Shown in pieces: positions 1 to 10,756 of a DNA stretch of 64,000 nt. This stretch comes from Euryodendron excelsum (lineage: Eukaryota > Streptophyta > Magnoliopsida > Ericales > Pentaphylacaceae). The notes under the pieces are model-generated. The model made no database searches, was not told the DNA's origin, and was given only the letters and a program-made list of their open reading frames with translations. The DNA is taken from assembly GCA_033060915.1 (NCBI GenBank), contig CM065377.1, forward strand, positions 56,010,683-56,074,682, read 5' to 3'. Numbering within the stretch: position 1 is the first letter of the stretch; each line of letters starts with the position of its first letter. Both the position numbers and the translations under genes were made by a program.

Positions 1-382
1 CAAATACTCACAGTTAAGATTTGTTTCGCATAGTTTTTTCGCATAATTTTTTTAAGCTTATAAGTAAACAAAATCAAGTTTTTTTGACTTTTTTATTTTT
101 TATTTTTATTTTTTTGCTTATCTTTAACTAAAATAAAACTAGCAAAGTAAAAAAGTAAAAAAGTTAAAAAAATTTAACTTTTTTTTACTTGTAACCTTAA
201 AAAAAATTTAAAAAAAAAATTATACCAAACTAACCCTACTTGTTATCCTCACCGACCCTACTCTTTAAGCTTCCTAAAGATCGGACCATGATCAATCTCT
301 ATTGATAAGGAAGAATCTTTCTAAATCACTTCAGGCCAACTGAACATTGAAGCGTTCAAAGTAAGCTGATGTTATAAATGAC

Positions 383-562
383 ATGGAGTTTTCAATAGCA
401 AATGACGACTACTTCCGCCAGAGAGGACAAAATTTATGGAACAAATGGAGAAATTGTCAAATACAGACTTTGTTGAATTCGTTGGTCCCATGTCACATTA
501 TTTGAAGACTTTTCTCTCTAATTTGGATAACCCTAATCCGTTACTACCATATCAAAAATTTT
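383..562 (+). pseudogene. Exon-like reading frame of unknown function, frameshifted copy
   Basis: The segment begins MEFSIANDDY and later reads KLSNTDFVEFV and SHYLKTFLSNL. It matches 63152-63313, where the same peptide is open throughout. Copy 1 has lost one base near 420, so its two halves are in different frames. The second copy runs into AATAG/GTGACT, which could be a splice donor. I do not recognise the protein. It could be a remnant exon of an unrelated gene carried by the duplicated unit, or a chance frame. Confidence 0.3.
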
Positions 563-739
563 AATGAATTGACAACATCGAAATCAATTTCTCTAGAAAC
601 CTTCAAATGGTATTTTTGTAAAACACGACAAAATTGTCATGGGAACAAACAGGCTGCCCTGGCAATAGTAGGGTAGAGAATTTTTCATGAAGTCAGAATT
701 CATTAAATCATTAAATGCAAGGCGGTGGTTGGACATACA

Positions 740-763
740 AAATAATAATAATAATAATAATAA
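740..763. repeat. AAT microsatellite
   Basis: About seven AAT units. The matching site in the second segmental copy lies at 63526-63546. In this copy the microsatellite directly abuts the SINE, because the intervening 84 bp are missing. Confidence 0.9.
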
Positions 764-890
764 ATTGGGGCTAGTTCAGTTGATCAGAATTTTTAGCTTT
801 TCTTTAGAAGGTCAGAAGTTTAAACCCCCTTCTCCAAATCCCTTTTTCAGCTTCGGCCCTCTTTTTAATCCTTTTAGATGAACCAAAAAA
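764..890 (+). mobile_element. tRNA-derived SINE, copy 1
   Basis: The sequence has the two internal RNA polymerase III promoter boxes of a tRNA-related SINE head. The A-box-like part is GGGCTAGTTCAGTTGATCAG and the B-box-like part is GGTCAGAAGTTTAAACCCCC. An A-rich tail follows at about 882-897. The same element occupies 63633-63760 in the second segmental copy, so insertion preceded the duplication. Its left flank and left target duplication are deleted here. The family is not recognised. Confidence 0.55.
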
Positions 891-1399
891 AACAAAAAAT
901 TATGAGCTTTTTACACACCAAAAATCTCCTTTCAGTTTAGTGAGGAGAAAGGAAAAGTCAGTAAAGAAAATAAAATTATTGCAAAGCAATACACCAGGAA
1001 ATTAAGTCATCAAGCAAAGTTGATAAGTCAAAGGAAAGGTCTTATATAATTTGTTACTTTATTGTTTTTTCCTATTATTTTTTCCTCTTTTGCAAAACTA
1101 AAAAGAGAAAAATAACCACTTTTTTGTGATTTCCCGCATTTACTTTCCCTTTCTTTCTTTTTCTCTCTCAAAAGTTCCAAACAAGCTATAAAATAAAAAA
1201 AGCGTAAACAACTACATCATTCGTAAACCATAAGAAGTTAGAATGTTTTCAAGATTCTTCAGTATTTCAATTACTCTTGACATTTGGATTAGGGTATTTA
1301 AAGTCAACAAATTTTGCGAATGTTATAGGTTGTTGGCAATACGTGAGGGAATTAGAAGCTATATAGGATTTGAAATAATAAGATTACAAATTTACAATG

Positions 1400-1600
1400 G
1401 TTATTTAAAATAGTTTACTTTTGATGCACTGATAATGTAGAATATTTTTACACAAGCAGGGTACCAAAGTATGACACATGTCTTTTAGAATTTAAGTAGA
1501 ATATAGATAAACATGACTCATGGACACATGTTGTATTCTAGTACCCGTTTGTGTAAAAAAAATGTCAGTGCATCAAAATTAAACTCTATTTGAAATCCAT
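1400..1600. mobile_element. Foldback MITE
   Basis: The left arm TTTTGATGCACTGA (about 1421) is mirrored by the right arm TCAGTGCATCAAAA (about 1566). The pairing continues both outward (AATAGTTTA / TAAACTCTATT) and inward (TTTTTACACAAGCAGGGTAC / GTACCCGTTTGTGTAAAA). No coding capacity is present. I could not fix the target duplication, so the superfamily is open. Confidence 0.55.
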
Positions 1601-2220
1601 CCTATCAATGATTTTGTTTGGTTTCATAAAATTAAAACAAAAAAAGGGTATTCTAGTTAGTTGCATTTCTCATGCCTCCACTTTATGTCTCTTCCTTATA
1701 TCTCCCAACACAACTTAAATACTCCACATTTTTAAATTTAAACCTTACATCTTTCACTTCAAAATTTTAGAATCCAAATGAGATAGTGCAAAGATAGATG
1801 AATGTCCCACCACCCAAAAGAAAAGGAAAAAAAGAAGTTACATCAAGAAAGTAAAAAAGTTGAAAGGCGGAAAAGGTTAGACCTATAAGATTACCATGTA
1901 ATTCTCTATTTTGGGTAATTTTTTGCAATAGTTTAATGCTTTAAGCAATAAAAGGATGAACCCAATAAATTGTCCTAATTCCATTTCAACTCTTGGGGTA
2001 AGGTAGGGAGAGATTTATACCTTGTGAAGCTCTAGTTTTGGAGCAGATAACTTGTTTTTGGCTGGATAGAAAAAAAAATTAGTCAAGGTACATGTAAATT
2101 GACCCGAACACTTTTGACCGCAATACTTTAAAAAAAAAAATGATTTTTAACACAATGTCCTTTAAAAAATAATAAAATAATAAAAAATAAACAAATGATG
2201 CCTTTAAAGTACTAACAGCC

Positions 2221-2433
2221 TGTTTGAAACTTGGGATAGGGTAGGAGAGGAAAGAAAAAGGAAGGAAAAGAGAAAATAAAAGAAAAGAGAAAGAAAAAAT
2301 GAGGTAAAATTTTAAATCAATCTATCTGTTTCTCTCTTCTTTCCCATTATGTTTTTTACAAAACTAAATAGAAAAAGAATATTAAACAATAATTTTTCAT
2401 TATTTTTCCTTCACTTTCTCGGGTTCCAAACAG
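2221..2433. mobile_element. MITE with TGTTTGRAACTT ends, copy 1
   Basis: Begins TGTTTGAAACTTGGG and ends CGGGTTCCAAACA, an inverted pair flanking a purine-rich then AT-rich interior. A similar element lies at 11416-11684. Target duplications were not resolved. Confidence 0.45.
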
Positions 2434-2665
2434 ATGGGAAAGTATTTGGAAATGTGCATGTATGCATCTCATTGCAAATCTAGTATGAAACCTATGAAAT
2501 TGTTGACGCATAATGATATCCCTATGATGAGATACGAAAAGCATATGATTATTATTATTATTATTATTATGTAGGCCAATGCAATGCATGCACATAAGTA
2601 ATAAATTACAGATTTTTTTTGTCGGTGAGTTGTTCAACTTTATGTGACTGAGATAATGTTGATGT

Positions 2666-3171
2666 TGTTATGAGGTTATGGCTCACCTCATCACACGGTG
2701 GATGAACTACTTCAAATGCCTATATATAGCAGTAGCATGTTGTGAGAAACCAAAAGAAAAAAAAAAACAAAGAGAAAGAAGGAGAGAGAGAGAGACAGAA
2801 AAGAGAGAGAAGAAAGATAGAAAAGCGAGAGAGACAGAAGAGAGAGAAAGAAAAGAAAGAAAGAAGAAGAGGAAAAGAGAAGGAAAGAAAAGGCAAAGAG
2901 TGTAAGTAAATTATTTATATTTCTATTGTCTTTATCTTTTGTTTTATGAAAGTAATATACGCTTGGATGATCAAGAAGATCTATCCCCAGTTCCAGAAGA
3001 GCTATTTTATTATTTATTTTGTCTTATGAAAGCAAGACATACTTGGATGATTAAGAAAATCTATCTCTATAGTTCCAGAAGAACTATTTAATTATTATTT
3101 GACAATTCCAGAAGAACTCGTTTTATTATATACTGTGTTTTGCTTGCTGTAAATTTATTTAGTTTATAACA
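2666..3171 (+). repeat. Copia 1 5' LTR
   Basis: 506 bp, TG...CA ends. It holds a TATATATA box at about 2721-2728 and a long purine-rich (A/G) stretch at about 2750-2900. It pairs with 10201-10751. Confidence 0.92.
2721..2729 (+). promoter_or_regulatory. TATA box of copia 1 5' LTR
   Basis: TATATATAG in the U3 region, conserved in the 3' LTR at about 10271-10279. The placement fits the LTR promoter; activity is not implied. Confidence 0.5.
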
Positions 3172-3190
3172 CGTTATCAGCACGATACTC
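3172..3190 (+). other. Copia 1 primer binding site
   Basis: Directly after the LTR, GTTATCAGCACGA resembles the copia tRNA-Met primer site TGGTATCAGAGC, with substitutions. Confidence 0.6.
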
Positions 3191-3682
3191 TAAATACTTA
3201 TATATCGGGAAGGTACTTTATTATATTAGTGAAGGTACTTCATTAAAATTTCAGTTCATTTATCTTTATTTTGGGTTCTTTACTGTTCACGCTTTACTTC
3301 ATGGCAAAATTTATATTTATTATATAGTTGGTGAATAGTGATGCATAGTGATAAATAGTAATTTTTCGAAACTTTGTTTGTTTATTTCTCCCATATTGTA
3401 AATATTTTGGCCTATGATATTTATAGATCTGGAATCCTTATTTCAATACCTTTACATAGACATGTAACTTGACTATATTTTGATGTATAGATTAAAAGTT
3501 ATAATATGGACAAAAAATAATATATATATATTTATATATACGTATTATACATAATACTATGCAGTAATAGTGATTTTACTATTTGTGCATAGTGTTAACA
3601 AATTAAATTTATTAGATTCGGATGTGTGGGATTTGTAGTGTACCGTAATTCTAAAATTTTGTTATCTTGTGAGTGTAGCATT

Positions 3683-4742
3683 ATGAAAATGTCAAATCTC
3701 GTGAAGCTAGAATTTACAGCTCTTGACATTTCAGGCAAGAACTATTTATTTTGGGTAATTGATACAGAGATCCATTTGTGTGCAAAAGCCCTTAGAAACA
3801 CTATAAATGAGAAAAATGACGAATCCTAGCAGGATTGTGCAAAAGCGATGATATTTCTTTATCATCATATTCACGAAGAATTAAAAACTGAATACCTCAC
3901 GGTAAAAAACCCACTAGCACTATGACAAAATTTAAAGGAGAGATATGAACACCAGAAGACTATATTGCTCCCCAGATTTCATTATGATTGGATGCACCTG
4001 AGGTTGCAAAATTTCAAAGCTGTTAGTGAGTATAATTCTGCATTATTTAAAATCAGCTCACAATTGAAATTATGTGGGCAAACGATTACTGATGAAGATA
4101 TGTTAGAAAAAACATACTTTACATTTCATGTCTCGAATGTGCTCTTGCAGCAGCAATATTGAGAGCAGGGTTTTAAAAAATATTCAGAATTGATTTCATG
4201 TCTCCTTTTGGCTGAACAAAATAATGAGTTTCTGATGAAAAACCACCAGTCTCGCTCAACTGGCTCTACACCATTCCCTGAAGTGAATACGGTCTCATTT
4301 TATGAACGTGGTCGTGGCCGTGGTCGCAGTCGTGGACGCGGCAGAAATAATTTTCGTCATCGTGGGAGTTATCATAGAGGTTATAACAGTTATACTTCTT
4401 TAAGTTCTCGAGTTAAGCATATTACACCACACCACCAACAGTGAAACAACTCGGGGAACAACTCTGAAACAAAACAAGAAAAGAAAAAAGGTTTGCAAAA
4501 TAAACTTCCCAAAACTTATGAAGATGTTTGTTACAGGTGTGGTATGAAAGGGCATTGGTCACGTACCTGTCGTACGCTCAAACCATTAGTGGATCTTTAC
4601 TGAGCATCAACACAAGATAAAGGAAAAAATGTTGAAATGAATTTCACAAACTTTGATGACTCAGTAGAAATCACTCACCTTGATGTTTCAGATTTCTTTG
4701 AAGATTCTGATGGAAAAATAGATCACTTAATTGGTAATTGAA
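3683..4742 (+). pseudogene. Copia 1 gag (broken)
   Basis: Copia capsid protein relic. It starts MKMSNLVKLEF, continues through a UBN2-type gag region (YDWMHLRLQNF, YNSALFKISSQLKLCG, AEQNNEFLMKNH), then an Arg/Gly-rich stretch (about 4305-4400). A CCHC zinc knuckle follows, CYRCGMKGHWSRTC, at about 4529-4570. In-frame stops occur near 3827, 3923 and 4160, so no full Gag can be made. Gag would package the element's RNA. Confidence 0.85.
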
Positions 4743-7700
4743 ATGTCTACACCAACTAGTTTATATTTTAAGTTTACTGTCATCTTGTGTAATATTTTTC
4801 TAAGCATGTTTCTATTATATGAATGTTTTCGTTTTCTTATCAAATAAGCAATTTCATATTTTGTATAGAAACATGGAATCTACCAAAGTATTAATAGCTT
4901 CCAAGATGAATGATGGAGATATATGTTTAGTAGACAGTGCAACAACTCATACAATTTTTTGAGAGAAAAAATATTTTGTTCGCTTAACGTTAGCTAAAAA
5001 TAACGTTAAGATAATATCTGGCAGTACAAAGTTAATTGAAGGTTCTGGAATAGCCAATATATTGTTGCCAAAATGAACAAAACTCTATATCGATAATGTT
5101 ATGTATTCAACTAGAGTTACAGGGAATTTGCTTAGTTTTAAAGATATACGTAGTAATGGATATCATATAGAGACAATAAATGAAGATAATAAAGAATATC
5201 TTTACATTACTTCTATTGTTTTATGCCAAAAGCATATATTAGAAAAATTTGCTACCTTCTCTTCTGGATTATATTATATAACTATAAGAATTTTGGGATC
5301 ACCTGAAGTGATACACCAGAAGTGTTTTGACCTAAAGAATTTTATACTTTGGCATGATCGTCTTGGTCATCTGGGATCAACGATGATGCGTTGAATAATT
5401 GAGAACTCTCATGGGCATCCGCTAAAGAACCAGAAGATTTTTTGTCAAGTGATACTTGTCCCGGTTGTTCATAAGGAAAATTAATTGTGAGACCATCCCC
5501 GTCAAAAGTAATAGTTGAATCTCCAACCTTGTTACAAACAATTCAGGGGGATATATGTGGGCCGATACATCCACCATGTGGACCATTTCGTTATTTTATG
5601 GTTTTAATAGATGCATCTACTCGATGGTCACATGTTTGTTTGCTTTCTACTCGTGATGTTGTATTTGCTAGGCTTTTTGCTCAAATTATCAGATTACGAG
5701 CACAGTTTCCAGATTATTCGATTAAGTCGATAAGATTGGATAATGCTGGTGAGTTTACATCTCAAGCTTTTGATGATTATTGCATGTCCATAGGAATTGA
5801 TGTTGAACATCCCATTGCACATACACACACACAAAATGGTCTAGCTGAATCTTTTATCAAACGCCTTCAGCTTATAGCTCGACCTTTACTTATGTGAATA
5901 AAATTACCTGTTTTTGCTTGGGGACATGCCATATTGCATGCTGCATCATTAGTCCATGTCCGACCCACTGCTTACCACGAATATTCAGTATTACAACTTG
6001 TTTTTGGTTAACAACCAATATTTCACATCTAAGAATTTTTGGTTGTGCTATCTATGTACCAATTGCTCTACCACAATGTACTAAGATGGGTCCCCAACGT
6101 CGACTTGGGATTTATATTGGTTTTGATTCTCCATCTATTATTAGATATCTTAAACCTTTAACAGGGGATGTATTCACTGCACGTTTTGCGGATTATCATT
6201 TTGATGAAACACTTTTCCCACCATTAGGGGGAGATAAAACGCAACTAGAAAAACAACATGAGATTACTTGGAATGCTTCCACGGTATCTCATCTTGATCC
6301 TCGAACAAATCAATGTGAATCAAAAGTTCACAGGATTATTTATTTACAAACGATTGGAAATCAATTACCTGATGTGTTTACTGACTCCAAGAAGATAACA
6401 AAATCATATATACCAGCTGCTAATACCCCAACACGTATTGATGTCCCTGTAGGACAATCTACTAATATAGCAGCAAATGAATCTCAAGTACGCATGAAGC
6501 GTGGGAGACCTATTGGTGCCAAAGACACAGTTCCTAGAAAGATGAATGTACAAATGCATAAGCAAGTCAGTATTCCTGAAGAAACTACAGTATCTAAACC
6601 TCCAGAAGAAGGAACTCCTGTAAAAGAATTCCCAGAAGAGAAACTTCCTGAAGAGATATCCCCTATAGAGGACAGTAATGAGATCTCAATAAGTTATGTG
6701 AATACAGGAGAAAAATGGAATAGAAATAAAATTGTTGTCGACAACATATTTTCATTTAAAGTGGCTCTTGCAATTATAAGAAGTAATGCAGAGAATGAAC
6801 CAAAGACAATTGACGAATGTCAACATAGAAGTGATTGGTCAAAATGGAAAGAAGCTATTGAGACAAAATTAAGCTCATTAGCATAACGCAAAGTATTTGG
6901 ACCTGTAGTCCAAACATCAGAAGATGTAAAATCGGTTGGATACAAATGGGTATTCGTGCAAAAACGAAATGAGAAAAATGAAATCGTGAGATATAAAGCG
7001 CGACTAGTAGCATAAGGTTTCTCGTAGAGACCTGGTATTGATTATGATGATACATACTCTCCTGTAATAGATGCCATTACGTTTAGATTTTTAATTAGTT
7101 TGTCAGTCTTAGAAGGATTGTATATGCGTCTGATGGACGTCGTGACAGCTTACTTGTATAGTGAATTAGATAATGATATATACATGAAAATTTCTGAAGG
7201 ATTTAAAATGCCTGAAGCAACTAGTTCAAAATCTCGAAGCTTATATTCTATCAAGCTTCAAAGATCTTTGTATGGGTTAAAACAATCTGGACGCATGTGG
7301 TACAATCGTCTTAGTGAATATCTATTGAAAAATGGATATGTGAATAATATAATTTGCCCATGCATTTTTATTAAGAAATCAGAATCTGGATTTGCTATTA
7401 TTGCAGTCTATGTCGATGATCTGAATCTTGTTGGAACTTTTGAAGAACTGACAACATCTGCTCGTTATTTAAAGAAGGAGTTTGAAATGAAAGATCTTGG
7501 AAAAACTAAGTTTTGTCTTGGATTACAAATTAAGCATTTATCAAATGAAATTCTCATCCATCAATTTATATATACAGAAAAAATTCTGAATTGATTTTAT
7601 ATGGATAAAGCTCATCCATTGAGTTCTCCCATGATTGTTCGATCACTAGACGTACAAAAGGATATTTTTCTCTCTCAAGAAAATGGTGAAGAACTCTTCG

Positions 7701-8180
7701 ATCCTGAAGTACCATACCTCAGTACTATTGGGGCTCTTATGTATCTTGCAAATTGCACAAGACCCGATATTGCATTTTTTGTAAATTTATTGGCAAGATA
7801 TAGTTCTGCACCAACTCAGAGACATTGAAAAAGGGTGAAGCACATATTCCATTACCTTTAAGGAACAACAGATCTGGGTTTGTTTTATTCAAAGGGACTA
7901 GAATCAGAGTTAGTTGGCTATGCAAATACTGGTTACCTCTCTGATCCACATAAAGCATGATCACAAACCGAGTATGTATTTACCTATGGTAATACTGCTA
8001 TATCTTGGCAATCTATGAAGCAGATACTAATTGCAACTTTTTCAAATTATTCTGAGATCATCGCAATTTATGAAGAAAGTCGAGAATGCATTTGGTTGAA
8101 AGTAATGATCCAACATATTCAAGATAGTTGCGGACTATCTTCGATCAAAGATACCTCAACAATATTATATGAAGATAATG

Positions 8181-9691
8181 TGGCTTACCTCCGTAATGTG
8201 GTATTCCTACCAAATGGAGTTAGCACCTCGCAAGAGTACAGGGGTCGCGATGAAGTATAAACCAGTAATCTGGTATCGTTCTTTTCCAAGGGACCTAGCC
8301 AAATATAGGCTCTAGCACTCAACTCACACTAATCTAACCTAGGATTGATTTGCAATTATGTGGGGAATTAGATCTAAAATAAAAATGGAAAATAAAAAGA
8401 TCGAAAATCTTTTGGATTTTTGATGATCGTTTTGGATTACTAACCTATTGCAATTGAAACTAAAGCAATTAACACTAGACAATTAAAGTAAAGCAAAGTG
8501 AAAATAGAATTAAAGCAATTAAAGAGGAATTGGGCTCAAATGATCCAATCACTCAATTTCATCCAAGGTTTCTAATGGGGTTGTAACTCAAATCAAACAC
8601 GACATTTAAGTGCGTTTAATTCGGAGGATTTAGCTTTGAAAACCGATTATTCTCAAGCAATTTAAATTAGATACATGTTCAATAGGGAGTCAAAGGTTAA
8701 TACCATCGATTTAACTTAGTCAATACCAAAGTTGTGATTTGTGCATTGATTAGCCAAACATAGTCAATAACCTAGATTTTCTAAGTTATCTTCAATTAAT
8801 TGTTGAGAATAAATTTCTAGAAAAATATAGCAATTATTTTATGAGATGGCTCCATTTAATTCCTTGGATTATTTAGGTGATTTTCACATTTGAACCTAAT
8901 CTAAAACTAGCTAATTAAACTCATAATAAAAACATAAAAATGAAAATAAAGCATAAAAAGATTGGAAGCTAGCATTTACTTAAAAGAAATGAAAAGAGTT
9001 TAGGTACAAGAAAACTACAAGAAAAATATAAGAAAATTACAACACAATAAAGAAAATTACAAATAAAATTACAAGAAATAAATCTAAACTAATAAATGAA
9101 GAACAAATGGAAAACCAACCTTGAATGAAGATCTCCCAAGCCAATCTACCGAAAATCTACTCCTAACTATCAAAACTATCAAAAACTCTCTACAAAACTC
9201 AAAAACTAACTCTAAATCTAACCAAAAAACAACTCTTCCCTTTTCTCTACCGCGGCTAGCGTTTTAGGGCAAATCTGCGCTCCCCCTCCGAAGTGCGTCC
9301 GACGCGCGTCCAGAGTGCGTCCGGACGCACCTTCCGGACGCTCTTCAGATGCAGAAAGATGACTCTGTAATGGCTTCGAACGCAAAAACACGACTCTGGA
9401 GCTTCGTCATTCGTCGCACCGTCCGAACGCTCTTTCGCTCGTCCGAACGCACCTTCCGAACGGCTAACCGTCTGAACGCACCGTCCGAACGGCTAACTAC
9501 CGTCCGGATGTACCGTCCGGACGGTCTTCTGGAATTTTGGCTCTTATTCGCTGTTTCCACTCCAAAACCTACAAAATACACAGAAATACATAATAAATCA
9601 ATTATTGGACTAAAACAAGATAATTAACTACAATATAAATATAACAATGTGCACATTAAGGGCTTATGGTTACACTTTTATAGTGTAATCA
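8181..9691 (+). mobile_element. Solo LTR A (TG...CA, 1.5 kb)
   Basis: Inserted in the copia 1 RNase H region. It starts TGGCTTACCTCC and ends GGTTACACTTTTATAGTGTAATCA. A perfect 5-bp duplication, TAATG, flanks it at 8176-8180 and 9692-9696. Removing the insert and one TAATG restores EDN|AAYIAQIKG. It is related end to end to B (15079-18332) and C (16257-17866). No primer site, polypurine tract or coding sequence lies inside, so it reads as a solo LTR. A CG-rich palindrome-rich segment lies at about 9257-9530. Confidence 0.82.
9257..9530. repeat. CG-rich palindromic motif array in solo LTR A
   Basis: Short units such as CCGTCCGAACG, CGTCCGGACG and CCGAACGGCTAAC recur about a dozen times. Base composition is far more GC-rich than the flanks. 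The same position in LTR C holds a different palindromic module (ACTGTTCACCGATCGATCGG type). Confidence 0.8.
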
Positions 9692-10189
9692 TAATGCAGC
9701 GTATATTGCACAAATCAAGGGAGGTTACATCAAAGGTGACAGAACCAAACATATATCGCTAAAATTCTTTTATGCACATGAACTCCAGAAAAACGGTGCT
9801 ATTGATGTCCAGCAGATACGTTCAAGTGACAACTTGGCTGACTTATTTACTAAAGTACTCCCAATTGCAACATTTGAGAAATTGGTACACAACATTGACA
9901 TGCGTCGTCTTAAAGCTGTAAACAATTAAAGCTATCAACTTCAACTTCATACCAGATGTATGAATGAAGGGGGGTCGCGTACTGTACTCTTTTCCCTTTG
10001 CCAATGATTTTTCCCACAGGGTTTTTCTTGGCAAGGTTTTAACAAGGCAATGTTAACGCACCCATACTAAGTTATGTTACGTAATATCACTGTAATCTTT
10101 TTCTTTCGCTAAGGTTTTTTTCCATCGGGGTTTCCTAGCAAGGTTTTAATGAGGCAGTTGTAACATATCCTAATATGTATTGCGGTTAT

Positions 10190-10200
10190 CCAAGGGGGAG
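10190..10200 (+). other. Copia 1 polypurine tract
   Basis: AAGGGGGAG immediately precedes the 3' LTR, the expected primer for plus-strand DNA synthesis. Confidence 0.75.
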
Positions 10201-10751
10201 TGTTATGAGGTCATGGCTCACCTCACCTCACCTCACCTCACCTCATGGTGGATGAGCCACCTTAAATGCCTATATATAGCAGTGGCATGCTGTGAGAAAC
10301 CTAGAAAAAGAGAAACAAAGAGAAAGGAGAGAGAGAGAGACAGAAAAGAGAGAGAAGAAAGATAGAAAAGCGAGAGAGACAGAAGAGAAGAGAGAGAGAA
10401 AGAGAGAGAGAAGAAAGAGAGAGAGAAAGAAAAGAAGAGAAAGAAGAAGAGGAAAAGAGAAGGAAGGAAAAGGCAAAGAGTGTAGGTAAATTATTTATAT
10501 TTCTATTGTCTTTATCTTTTGTTTTATGAAAGCAATATATGCTTGGATGATCAAGAAGATCTATCCCTAGTTTCAAAAGAACTATTTTATTATTTATTTT
10601 GTCTTATGAAAGCAAGACATGCTTGGGTGATCAAGAAGATCTATCTCCATAGTTCCAGAAGAACTATTTAATTATTATTTGACAGTTTCAGAAGAACTCG
10701 TTTTATTATATACTGTGTTTTGCTTGCTGTAAATTTATTTAGTTTATAACA
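10201..10751 (+). repeat. Copia 1 3' LTR
   Basis: 551 bp copy of 2666-3171. Length differs through expansion of the CTCACCTCAC run at the start and of the purine-rich stretch (about 10309-10485). Confidence 0.92.
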
Positions 10752-10756
10752 GATGT

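Larger units (their letters stand above)
1..1137 (+). repeat. Segmental direct repeat, copy 1
   Basis: This block recurs in the same orientation at 62788-64000. The two copies align almost base for base by eye, with scattered substitutions. The one large difference is about 84 bp present at 63547-63632 and missing here. Both window ends cut the repeat, so its true length is unknown. The shared block contains a short exon-like reading frame, an ATT/AAT microsatellite and a SINE. The most economical reading is a tandem segmental duplication with a period near 62.8 kb, so a paralogous kinase gene may lie downstream of the window. Confidence 0.85.
1138..2660. other. Intergenic DNA with small foldback elements
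   Basis: No gene is supported here. It holds two MITE-like hairpins (about 1400-1600 and 2221-2433), an ATT microsatellite near 2548-2570 and purine/pyrimidine-rich stretches. Confidence 0.6.
4872..9929 (+). pseudogene. Copia 1 pol polyprotein (broken, interrupted by solo LTR A)
   Basis: The relic begins with an aspartic protease motif, LVDSATTH (about 4930). GAG-pre-integrase follows (LWHDRLGHLG, about 5347), then an integrase core with RLDNAGEF and NGLAES (about 5560-5880). Reverse transcriptase comes next, with DVVTAYLYSELDNDIYMKI (about 7135) and the catalytic AVYVDDLNLVG (about 7400-7435). RNase H is last, split by an insertion. Its frame stops at EDN (to 8180) and resumes after the target duplication as AAYIAQIKGGYIKGDRTKHI (about 9697), ending DLFTKVLP...AVNN. 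Stops and frameshifts are spread throughout. The enzyme order places it in Ty1/copia; the lineage is not assigned. Confidence 0.88.
2666..10751 (+). mobile_element. Copia element 1 (full-length, degenerate)
   Basis: Ty1/copia LTR retrotransposon bounded by a perfect 5-bp target duplication, GATGT, at 2661-2665 and 10752-10756. LTRs span 2666-3171 and 10201-10751, both starting TGTTATGAGG and ending ATAACA. A primer-site-like TTATCAGCACGA follows the 5' LTR and a polypurine tract precedes the 3' LTR. The order is gag, protease, integrase, reverse transcriptase, RNase H, which is diagnostic of copia. Many stops and frameshifts make it inactive. It carries a 1.5-kb solo LTR (8181-9691) inside the RNase H region. 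The element ends about 2 kb upstream of the kinase start codon. Confidence 0.93.

Noticed and set aside
9349..9627. Arg/Ser/Thr-rich open frames on both strands
   Set aside because: They translate the CG-rich palindromic array of solo LTR A.
8181..9691. Helitron or TIR transposon as identity of the A/B/C inserts
   Set aside because: Terminal hairpin looked Helitron-like, but TG...CA ends with 5-bp duplications fit LTR integration better.
10270..10576. Ser/Leu-rich and Arg/Lys/Glu-rich open frames
   Set aside because: They are translations of the purine-rich tract of the copia 1 LTR on both strands.
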